NCBI GenBank assembly: GCA_028291445.1 | Contig: JAQGIA010000439.1 | Coordinates: forward strand, 1-6,272 | Direction of reading: 5' to 3' | Source of the DNA: Belnapia sp. | GTDB taxonomy: Bacteria > Pseudomonadota > Alphaproteobacteria > Acetobacterales > Acetobacteraceae | DNA length: 6,272 nucleotides | Shown here: positions 1-6,272 of the stretch, piece after piece | Layout: each line of letters opens with the position of its first letter | Position numbering within the stretch: position 1 is the stretch's first letter | The notes under the pieces: model-generated | What the model saw: the letters and a program-made list of their open reading frames with translations, nothing else | The model's database searches: none | Told to the model about the DNA's origin: nothing | Translations under genes and position numbers: made by a program

Positions 1-376
1 AAGAAACCAAGGAGATCGGCCACGTCAACACGGCGCTGACCAATCTCGGCCTGACCCGCAGCCACCGCGTGGTGATCGAGCGCTTCGACGATCCGGAGGT
101 GAGCGGCGTTTCCTGCTACATCAGCCAAGCGCGCACCGGCGGCGTCTCCGGCATGGTGGGCCTTGCGGAAGACCCGGCGCGCTTCGGCCTGTCCTGCTCC
201 GTCACCGGCCCGGTGCAGGTAGCCGCCGGCGCCCGCCGCGGCGAGCGCGGCGAGAATGTCTACGAGAGCAACACCAGCCTGTTCTTCAAGGAAACCCGCG
301 TGGTCCGCTTCCTCGACGAGGAGCGCGGCGTGGTGGTCTACATGGCCTGGAGCACCAAGCTGGTCGACGGCTCGCC

Positions 377-1439
<1,063 letters not shown>

Positions 1440-1447
<8 letters not shown>

Positions 1448-2474
1448 GCTGCATCGTCTCCGCTGCGCGCTTCTCGGACGCGGGGTCATAGAGCCAGCAG
1501 GCGGCGCGGGTCCCGCCGGCTTCCAGCAGTTCGGGCCGTTCGCGCCTGCAACGGGCAAACACCTCCGGGCAGCGCGGGTTGAAGGCGCAGCCTTGCGGGA
1601 TGGCCGAGAGCCGCGGCATGGCGCCGTCGATCTGCGCCAGATGCTCGACCCGCCGGTCGAGCGGCGGGATGGAGGCCATCAGCCCCCTCGAATAGGGATG
1701 CGAGGGGTGCTTCACCACCGCCCGCACCGCGCCGATCTCGGCGATGCGGCCGGCATACATCACCGCCACCCGATCCGCCGTCTCGGCGATCACGCCCATG
1801 TCGTGGGTGACCAGCATCATCGCGGTGCCCTTGTCCCGCGCCAGCCCCTTCAGCAGCGCGATCACCTGCGCCTGGATGGAGACATCGAGCGCGGTGGTCG
1901 GCTCATCCGCCACGATCAGCTTCGGCTCGGCGCAGAGGGCAAGGGCGATGACCACCCGCTGCCGCATGCCACCGGAGAATTCATGCGGGTAGCTGTCCAC
2001 CCGTTGCGCCGCGGCCGGGATGCCGACCATCTCCAGCCAGCCGATGGCGCGTTTGCGGGCATCGGCATCGCTCAGTCCCAGATGGGTCTGGATCGTCTCG
2101 ATCAACTGCCGTCCGACGGTATAGAGCGGGTTCAGCGTGGTCAGCGGGTCCTGGAAGATGGCGCCGATCTCGCGGCCGCGGATGCGGCGCATCTGCTCAT
2201 AGGGCAGATTGTCAATCCGCCGGCCGTTCAGCAGGATCTGCCCGCCGGCGATGCGCCCGGGCGGCTCCAGCAGGCCGATGATCGCAGCCCCCGTCATGGA
2301 TTTGCCGGCCCCCGATTCACCGACCACGCCGAGCACCTCGCCCGGGGCGATGTCGAAGGAGATGTCGTCGAGCGCCACCAGGGTGCCGCGCCGGGTCGGG
2401 AATTCGACGCGAAGGTTGCGGACTTCGAGGACGGCCCCGCCGCGCCCCGGCGGCGGTTCTTGCACGACGGGCAT
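1440..2474 (-). CDS. Peptide-type ABC importer ATP-binding protein, DppD/OppD-like
   Basis: This is the first of the two ATPase subunits, 344 aa, expected to pair with the DppF-like subunit as a heterodimer under the permeases. Visible motifs are Walker A GESGAGKS (52-59), Q-loop Gln108 in IFQDPLTTLNP, signature FSGGMRQR (166-173), Walker B LIVADE (186-191), SALD-equivalent TALD (194-197) and H-loop His224. The FSGGMRQRV form is typical of DppD/OppD, whereas DppF/OppF proteins have SGGQ. The C-terminal oligo_HPN region holds Cys296, Cys302, Cys309 and Cys326, the spacing linked to a [4Fe-4S] cluster in characterised DppD proteins. The ATG at 2474 is preferred over the in-frame ATG at 2579, because it overlaps the permease stop by one base (TGATG) and has GAGG 8 nt upstream. 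The longer version would add 35 residues antisense to nothing but the permease's own 3' coding region in another frame. The stop overlaps the next start by 8 nt. Confidence 0.93.
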
Positions 2475-3397
2475 CAGCGGAGCCTCGGGTTCAGCGCATC
2501 GCGCAACCAGTCGCCGAGCAGGTTCACCGACAGGACCATGGCGATCAGCGCGATGCCGGGAAAGATGGTGATCCACCACTCGCCGGAAAACAGGAAGTCG
2601 TTGCCGATCCGGATGAGGGTGCCGAGCGAGGGCTCGGTCGGCGGCACGCCCACGCCGAGGAAGGACAGCGTCGCCTCCGCCAATATGGCGAAGCCGAGGT
2701 TCAGCGTGGCGATGACCAGCACCGGCCCCAGCACGTTCGGCAGCACATGGGTCAGCATGATGCGCAACTGGCCGATGCCGATGACCCGGGCCGCCAGCAC
2801 ATATTCCTTGTTGCGCTCAACGAGCGTGGAGCCACGCACGGTGCGGGCGAATTGCGGCCAGGCGCTGATGCCGATGGCGAAGATGACGACGAATAGCGCG
2901 ATCCGGTCATGCACCTCGCGCGGCACCGCGGCGCGGACCACGCCATCGACCAGCAGCGCGATCAATATGCTGGGGAAGGTCAGCTGGATATCGGCGATGC
3001 GCATCAGCAGGCCATCCACCGCGCCACCGAGATAGCCGGCCAGCAGCCCGACCGCGACGCCGACGACGGTGGAAAACAGCACCGCGCAGACGCCGACCAG
3101 CAGCGAGACCCGGGCACCGTACATGATGGCCGAGAGCACGTCCCGCCCCTGGTCATCGGTGCCGAGCGGATAGGCCGCCTCGCCCTCCGGCGTCCAGGCC
3201 GGTGGCTTGAAGGCATCCGAGAGGTTCAGGCTGGCGAGGTCGAAGGGGTTGTGCGGCGCCAGCAGCGGCGCCAGCACCGCGCCGATGACGCAGACCAGCG
3301 CCACCACCGCCGAGACGACGGTGACCGGCGAGCGCTTGAAGGACCACCAGAGGTCGCTGTCCAGCATGCGCCCAAGGGGACCGGTTTGAGCGGCCAT
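2474..3397 (-). CDS. Peptide-type ABC importer permease, DppC/OppC-like
   Basis: This 307-aa inner-membrane permease is the second half of the transmembrane channel. The N-terminal OppC_N-type segment has a helix at about 26-48 followed by the APHNPFD motif (47-53). A periplasmic stretch leads to the family motif YPLGTDDQGRDVLS (76-89). The BPD_transp_1 core then spans about 95-305, with helices near 96-121, 138-155, 166-183, 222-248 and 276-296. The cytoplasmic EAA loop that docks the ATPases is EYVLAARVIGIGQLRIM...LP (198-220). The end, GDWLRDALNPRLR (295-307), is the usual OppC/DppC terminus, so the gene is complete. The ATG at 3397 lies 3 nt after the upstream permease stop, with AAGGGGG (3412-3406) 8 nt upstream. 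The stop shares one base with the following ATPase start. Confidence 0.95.
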   Translation of the reverse strand: MAAQTGPLGRMLDSDLWWSFKRSPVTVVSAVVALVCVIGAVLAPLLAPHNPFDLASLNLSDAFKPPAWTPEGEAAYPLGTDDQGRDVLSAIMYGARVSLLVGVCAVLFSTVVGVAVGLLAGYLGGAVDGLLMRIADIQLTFPSILIALLVDGVVRAAVPREVHDRIALFVVIFAIGISAWPQFARTVRGSTLVERNKEYVLAARVIGIGQLRIMLTHVLPNVLGPVLVIATLNLGFAILAEATLSFLGVGVPPTEPSLGTLIRIGNDFLFSGEWWITIFPGIALIAMVLSVNLLGDWLRDALNPRLR

Positions 3398-3400
3398 CGC

Positions 3401-4387
3401 TCAGGCCCCCTTCGCCGCGGCGCGGTCGACCCGCAGCCGTGGGTCCACCAGATAGTACAGCAGGTCCACCACCAGGTTGATCGCAACGAAGACCAGCGCG
3501 ATCAGCATGAGATAGGCCGCCATCACCGGAATATCGGCGGCGCTGACCGACTGGATGAACAGCAGCCCCATCCCCGGCCACTGGAAGACCGTCTCGGTGA
3601 CGATGGCGAAGGCGATGATCCCGCCCAGTTGCAGCCCGGCGATGGTGATGACCGGGACCAGGGTATTCTTCAGCGCATGGCCGAAATGCACCGCGCGGTT
3701 CGGCAACCCGCGGGCGCGGGCGAATTTGATGTAGTCGGTCCGCAGCACCTCCAGCATCTCCGCCCGCACCAGCCGCATGATCAGCGTCAACTGGAACAGG
3801 CCGAGGGTGATCGAGGGTAGGATCAGCGCCTTCAGCCCCGACACGGTCAGGAACCCGGTGCTCCACCAGCCGAGCTGCACCACGTCGCCGCGCCCGAAGC
3901 TGGGCAGCCAGCCGAGCCAGACCGAGAAAACCAGGATGAGCAGGATGCCGATCAGGAAGGTCGGCAGCGAGACGCCCACCAGGCTGAAGGTCAGGAAGAA
4001 GCGACTGAGCCAGGAGTGGCGGTAGAGCCCGGTATAGACCCCCATCGGCACGCCGACGCACATCGCGATCACCGCCGCACACAGCGCCAGTTCCAGCGTC
4101 GCCGGCGCCCGCTCGGCGATCAGCTCCGCCACCGGGCGGGACAGCCGGTAGGACAGGCCGAATTCCCCGCGCGCCGCATTGGCCACGAATTTGGCGAATT
4201 GCACGAAGAAGGGCTGGTCCAGCCCGAGGCTGGCGATCAGCGCCTGGCGCTGCGCCTCGGTGAAATCCTGGCCCAGCATGATCGAGACGGGGTCGCCGAC
4301 ATAGGCGAACATGGCGAAGCTGATCAGCGCCACCGCCGCCATCACCGGAATGGCCTGCAACACGCGGGAGATGATGAAGGCGAACAC
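3401..4387 (-). CDS. Peptide-type ABC importer permease, DppB/OppB-like
   Basis: This 328-aa inner-membrane permease opens the operon. The N-terminus, [21 protein letters not shown] (4-24), is the characteristic first helix of DppB/OppB. The [16 protein letters not shown] segment (52-67) and GEFGLSYR (74-81) are typical of the large periplasmic loop. Further helices fall near 98-122, 131-160, 186-207, 240-272 and 287-314. The EAA loop for ATPase contact is [29 protein letters not shown] (218-246). [11 protein letters not shown] (264-274) and the terminal DPRLR (315-319) are also family hallmarks. The start is a GTG at 4387-4385. It is supported by GAGAGG 5 nt upstream and by the N-terminus fitting the family length. 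No substrate-binding protein gene precedes it, although dppA-type genes usually do. Confidence 0.94.
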   Translation of the reverse strand: MFAFIISRVLQAIPVMAAVALISFAMFAYVGDPVSIMLGQDFTEAQRQALIASLGLDQPFFVQFAKFVANAARGEFGLSYRLSRPVAELIAERAPATLELALCAAVIAMCVGVPMGVYTGLYRHSWLSRFFLTFSLVGVSLPTFLIGILLILVFSVWLGWLPSFGRGDVVQLGWWSTGFLTVSGLKALILPSITLGLFQLTLIMRLVRAEMLEVLRTDYIKFARARGLPNRAVHFGHALKNTLVPVITIAGLQLGGIIAFAIVTETVFQWPGMGLLFIQSVSAADIPVMAAYLMLIALVFVAINLVVDLLYYLVDPRLRVDRAAAKGA

Positions 4388-4392
4388 CAGGG

Positions 4393-4398
4393 CCTCTC
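4393..4398 (-). promoter_or_regulatory. Ribosome binding site deciding the GTG start of the DppB-like gene
   Basis: On the minus strand GAGAGG lies 5 nt before the GTG at 4387. No ATG in this frame is near enough to be an alternative, so this site fixes the start. It also overlaps the TGA (4399-4397) of a doubtful 46-codon ORF. Confidence 0.65.
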
Positions 4399-4537
4399 AG
4401 TTCACCACGACCCAGCGGAGGCCGGGCTGGTCATTGGGCAGGGATCGAATGGTGGACCGCGTCGCGCAGGGGATCATCCGGGGCGCCGCGCCGGTCTTGC
4501 CGTGCAGGCGCGGGCACCGCGCATCCGGTTTCGGCAT
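4397..4537 (-). CDS. Doubtful 46-aa ORF upstream of the permease operon
   Basis: A short minus-strand ORF runs from ATG at 4537 to TGA at 4399-4397 (46 aa). It begins [14 protein letters not shown] and ends [15 protein letters not shown] recognise no family, no membrane segment and no signal peptide. It is rich in Arg and Pro, as random frames in GC-rich DNA are, and no clear Shine-Dalgarno sequence precedes the ATG. Points in favour: it fills most of the gap before the permease gene, and its stop sits inside that gene's ribosome binding site, an arrangement seen with leader peptides and coupled genes. It could be a leader ORF, the decayed end of a lost gene, or chance. Chance is the most likely. 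Confidence 0.15.
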   Translation of the reverse strand: MPKPDARCPRLHGKTGAAPRMIPCATRSTIRSLPNDQPGLRWVVVN

Positions 4538-4559
4538 GCTCCGCACTGCTTCACTCAAT

Positions 4560-4590
4560 CCCCTGTCTCCCACGGCCCCTGTCTCCCACG
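4560..4590. repeat. 15-nt perfect direct repeat, two copies
   Basis: CCCCTGTCTCCCACG occurs at 4560-4574 and again at 4576-4590, separated by one G, for a period of 16 bases. It lies in the 265-bp gap between the AI-2E family gene and the permease operon. It could be a simple slippage duplication or a paired protein-binding site upstream of the importer. The repeat itself is certain; no function can be read. Confidence 0.8.
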
Positions 4591-4613
4591 CTCGCCCGGT
4601 TTTCCGGGTCGAG
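4591..4613. other. Intergenic hairpin downstream of the AI-2E family gene
   Basis: CCCGG (4595-4599), loop TTTT and CCGGG (4604-4608) form a 5-bp stem. It is extended past a one-base bulge (T4609) by CTCG (4591-4594) pairing with CGAG (4610-4613). On the minus strand it lies about 40-60 nt after the AI-2E gene stop. It could therefore end or process that transcript before the importer operon. No T run follows on either strand, so I do not call it an intrinsic terminator outright. Together with the direct repeat and the doubtful ORF it makes up the recognisable content of 4388-4652; no convincing promoter hexamers were seen there. Confidence 0.4.
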
Positions 4614-4652
4614 TCCTGCCCTATAAGCCGGGGCCGCAGGTGGTGGAAGGCT

Positions 4653-5816
4653 TCACCCGAGCGGATCGGCCGGCTTCACCCTATCCCTTGCCCAATCGTT
4701 GAGCAGCGAATACCCCACGGCGAGCAGCACCGGCCCCAGGAACAACCCCAGGAAGCCGAAAGCGAAAACCCCGCCGAGCGCACCCAGCAAGGTCAGCAGC
4801 AGCGGCAGGTCGGCGCCGCGCGCGATGAGCCAGGGGCGGACGACGTTGTCGGCGCTGCTGATCCCGAAGAACCCGTACAGGCCGAGAAAGATCGCCCAGC
4901 CGGTCTGGTCCTGGCTGAACAGCCAGAGCGTCGCCGGAATCCACACCACCGGCGCGCCCACCGGCATGATGGAGATCACCCCGGCGATGACGCCGAGCAG
5001 CACCGGCCGCGGCACGCCGGCGATCCAGAGGCCGAAGGTGGTCATGATGCCCTGCACCAGCGCGGTGCCAAGCAGCCCATAGACCACGCCCCGTGTCACG
5101 TCGCCGGTCAACGCCACCAACTGCCGGGTTCGCTCCCCGGCGAGCCGCTCCAGCGCCGCCTCCACCCGCTGGGCGATCGCCGGCCCGTCCCGGTAGAGGA
5201 AGAAGGCGAGGAAGATCGCCACCAGCACCTCCGCCAGGCCGGACAGCACCGCCAGCAGCACCGCCAGCGCATTCTGCGCCAGGGTCCCGGCATAGGGGCT
5301 CAGCAGGTCGGTCAGGCCGGACAGGCCGAAATCCACCCCCTGGACATATTCGGCCAGGTAGCGGCCGATCAGCGGCAGCCGCGCCAGCCAGTCGCCGAGG
5401 CCGGGCATGCCCTGGGTCAGGAAGGTCTCGACGGCGCCGCGCAGCCCCTCGATGTCTTCCCGCTTGGTCGGGGTGGCGAAGACCAGCGGCAGGCCGATCA
5501 GCAGGAATTCCGCCAGCACCATGACGCCCGCCGCCCAGCCGGCGGACAGGCCGGTACGCTCGCGCAGCATCCGGTAGGCCGGCCAGGTGGAATAGACCAG
5601 GATGGCCGCCCAGAGCAGCGCCGAGAGAAAGGGCCGCAGCACCAGCAGGCAAGCGAAGGCCAGCCCGAGCACGGCGATCAGCCCGAGCGCGCGGGCGGCG
5701 CTGAAGCCCTCGGCACGGACGGCGACAGGGTTTTCCAAGCAAGCCGGGGCTTCCAGGCGACCCGCGACAAGGGCTTCGGGTTGGACGGGTCGGTCGATCG
5801 GCGGCGGTTCGCTCAT
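4653..5816 (-). CDS. AI-2E family (PerM/YdiK-type) membrane transporter
   Basis: This is a complete 387-aa inner-membrane protein of the AI-2E transporter family (formerly UPF0118). A hydrophilic Pro-rich N-terminus (1-40) is followed by helices near 42-60, 64-80 and 93-113. A long loop (about 115-178) follows, then helices near 180-207, 245-267, 271-299 and 305-320 and a hydrophobic C-terminal stretch at 337-375. Family hallmarks are FFLYRDG (205-211), the [14 protein letters not shown] block (282-295) and [12 protein letters not shown]...[13 protein letters not shown]...[14 protein letters not shown] (323-367). The family is named after E. coli TqsA, linked to autoinducer-2 export. Most members have no proven substrate, and some have been linked to ion exchange, so a quorum-sensing role should not be assumed. 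The start is ATG 5816. Its Shine-Dalgarno sequence is unusual: only GGTGAT, 11 nt upstream, is complementary to the 16S tail. The gene is divergent from hyi and is followed after 265 bp by the importer operon. Confidence 0.92.
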   Translation of the reverse strand: MSEPPPIDRPVQPEALVAGRLEAPACLENPVAVRAEGFSAARALGLIAVLGLAFACLLVLRPFLSALLWAAILVYSTWPAYRMLRERTGLSAGWAAGVMVLAEFLLIGLPLVFATPTKREDIEGLRGAVETFLTQGMPGLGDWLARLPLIGRYLAEYVQGVDFGLSGLTDLLSPYAGTLAQNALAVLLAVLSGLAEVLVAIFLAFFLYRDGPAIAQRVEAALERLAGERTRQLVALTGDVTRGVVYGLLGTALVQGIMTTFGLWIAGVPRPVLLGVIAGVISIMPVGAPVVWIPATLWLFSQDQTGWAIFLGLYGFFGISSADNVVRPWLIARGADLPLLLTLLGALGGVFAFGFLGLFLGPVLLAVGYSLLNDWARDRVKPADPLG

Positions 5817-5857
5817 CCGCGGTCCGTATCACCAGCCGTGCCGCGGCGCACCTTCCC

Positions 5858-5901
5858 TATGCCTGTAGTCAGGGGCTCGTATGCCCGTAGCCAGGGGGGC
5901 G
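5858..5901. repeat. 22-bp imperfect tandem repeat, possible regulator sites
   Basis: Two adjoining 22-base units, 5858-5879 and 5880-5901, match at 18 of 22 positions. They share TATGCCYGTAGYCAGGGG followed by a variable pair and CG. The 22-base period is close to two turns of DNA, so a protein bound to each unit would face the same side of the helix. The first unit contains CCTG-TAGT-CAGG, a small dyad. The position, about 42 bases upstream of the AI-2E start and about 53 upstream of the hyi start, suits an operator for either gene. The repeat is seen directly; regulator binding is inferred. Confidence 0.6.
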
Positions 5902-5912
5902 ACCGGTGGCTA

Positions 5913-5926
5913 GCTTGCGGCCAAGC
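5913..5926. promoter_or_regulatory. Short inverted repeat upstream of hyi, possible operator
   Basis: GCTTG (5913-5917), spacer CGGC and CAAGC (5922-5926) form a perfect 5-bp dyad 28 bases before the hyi start. GCTTGC recurs at 5936-5941, giving a third half-site-like element. A dyad this short can occur by chance in GC-rich DNA. Confidence 0.25.
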
Positions 5927-5944
5927 CTGCAAAACGCTTGCCCC

Positions 5945-5950
5945 GGGAGG
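5945..5950 (+). promoter_or_regulatory. Ribosome binding site of hyi
   Basis: GGGAGG, a near-consensus Shine-Dalgarno sequence, ends 4 bases before the ATG at 5955 and fixes that codon as the start. Confidence 0.75.
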
Positions 5951-5954
5951 GACC

Positions 5955-6272
5955 ATGCCGCGCTTCGCCGCCAACCTGTCCATGATGTTCACCGAACATC
6001 CCTTCCTCGACCGCTTCGCCCGCGCCCGCGCCTGCGGCTTCGAGGCTGTGGAATTCCTTTTCCCCTACGACTTCCCCGCCGCTGAGATCGCCACCCGTCT
6101 CAAGGACAACGGCCTCTCCCAGGTGCTGTTCAACGCCCCGCCGGGCGACTGGGCCAAGGGTGAACGCGGCCAGGCCGCCCTGCCCGGGCGCCAGGCAGTA
6201 TTCCGCGAGGGGGTGAAAAAGGCGCTCGGCTACGCCACCACCCTCGGCTGCCCGCGGCTGCATGTCATGGCC
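5955..6272 (+). CDS. hyi: Hydroxypyruvate isomerase, 3'-truncated
   Basis: These are the first 106 codons of a TIM-barrel sugar isomerase that leaves the right edge of the window in frame. The enzyme interconverts hydroxypyruvate and tartronate semialdehyde in the cytoplasm, in glyoxylate metabolism. The sequence follows E. coli Hyi closely: [10 protein letters not shown] (3-12), [13 protein letters not shown] (27-39), the [15 protein letters not shown] block (58-72), the PGR-x3-FREGV block (76-86) and [17 protein letters not shown] (90-106). GDWAxGERG and PGR are hallmarks of the hydroxypyruvate isomerase branch of the xylose-isomerase-like fold. The usual length is about 260 aa, so about 60% is missing, including the expected metal-binding and catalytic glutamates. 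The related 2-oxo-tetronate isomerase OtnI is an alternative that cannot be fully excluded from the N-terminus. The usual partners (glyoxylate carboligase, tartronate semialdehyde reductase) are not visible and could lie downstream. Confidence 0.9.
   Translation, partial: MPRFAANLSMMFTEHPFLDRFARARACGFEAVEFLFPYDFPAAEIATRLKDNGLSQVLFNAPPGDWAKGERGQAALPGRQAVFREGVKKALGYATTLGCPRLHVMA

Larger units (their letters stand above)
5817..5954. promoter_or_regulatory. Divergent intergenic region between the AI-2E family gene and hyi
   Basis: This 138-bp region must hold the start signals for both flanking genes, since they are transcribed away from each other. It contains a 22-bp imperfect tandem repeat (5858-5901), an inverted repeat (5913-5926) and the strong hyi ribosome binding site (5945-5950). 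I found no convincing sigma-70 -35/-10 pair on either strand, so the promoters are inferred only from gene layout. Confidence 0.5.

Noticed and set aside
4388..4652. Possible remnant of a substrate-binding protein gene upstream of the permease
   Set aside because: Reading the minus strand gave no recognisable family 5 binding-protein C-terminus, only a 46-codon ORF without similarity that I can identify.
4620..4660. A minus-strand CTTATAG resembling a -10 element for the importer operon
   Set aside because: The hexamer 17 bases upstream (TTCCAC) matches the -35 consensus poorly, and one weak -10 match in this region is expected by chance.
4681..5832. A 383-codon minus-strand open frame overlapping the AI-2E family gene
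   Set aside because: It is the same strand in another frame, with an Arg/Ala/Gly/Pro-rich low-complexity translation. The other frame encodes a recognisable membrane protein.
5907..5918. TGGCTAGCTTGC, resembling a sigma-54 promoter
   Set aside because: The GG and GC elements are 7 bases apart, whereas sigma-54 promoters need 10, so the spacing is wrong.
5910..6263. A 117-codon minus-strand open frame opposite hyi
   Set aside because: The plus strand has a strong ribosome binding site and a protein closely matching hydroxypyruvate isomerase; the minus frame is its shadow.

Overview
The window is GC-rich (about two thirds G+C by eye) and densely coded. GGAGG-type ribosome binding sites, touching genes and protein sequences typical of Alphaproteobacteria suggest a Rhodospirillales- or Acetobacteraceae-like organism. 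That placement is an inference from composition and protein character; the window holds no rRNA or other taxonomic marker.

Layout, left to right. (1) Bases 1-410, plus strand: the 3' part of a creA-family gene, whose start and signal peptide lie outside the window. (2) Bases 377-4387, minus strand: a compact four-gene ABC importer operon of the peptide/opine/nickel (Dpp/Opp) family. In transcription order it encodes a DppB-like permease, a DppC-like permease, a DppD-like ATPase and a DppF-like ATPase. The junctions are +3 nt, -1 nt and -8 nt, so translation is probably coupled. The last gene runs 34 bp into the convergent creA gene, through a perfect 10-bp-stem hairpin. (3) Bases 4388-4652: a 265-bp gap with a 15-nt direct repeat, a hairpin and a doubtful 46-codon ORF. 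(4) Bases 4653-5816, minus strand: an AI-2E (PerM/YdiK-type) family membrane protein. (5) Bases 5817-5954: a divergent intergenic region with a 22-bp imperfect tandem repeat and a small inverted repeat. (6) Bases 5955-6272, plus strand: the 5' part of a hydroxypyruvate isomerase (hyi) gene with a strong ribosome binding site.

How the genes work together. The two permeases and two ATPases form a complete membrane engine for an ABC importer, but no periplasmic substrate-binding protein gene is in the window. The binding protein must lie elsewhere, and the substrate cannot be read from this locus. The creA, AI-2E and hyi genes belong to separate transcription units with no obvious link to the importer. 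hyi normally acts in glyoxylate/hydroxypyruvate metabolism.

I see no evidence of a new defence, mobile or RNA-based system. The points worth a second look are small: the convergent overlap and C-terminal tail at the end of the operon, the missing binding protein, conserved cysteine sets in both ATPases, and the repeats in the two intergenic regions.
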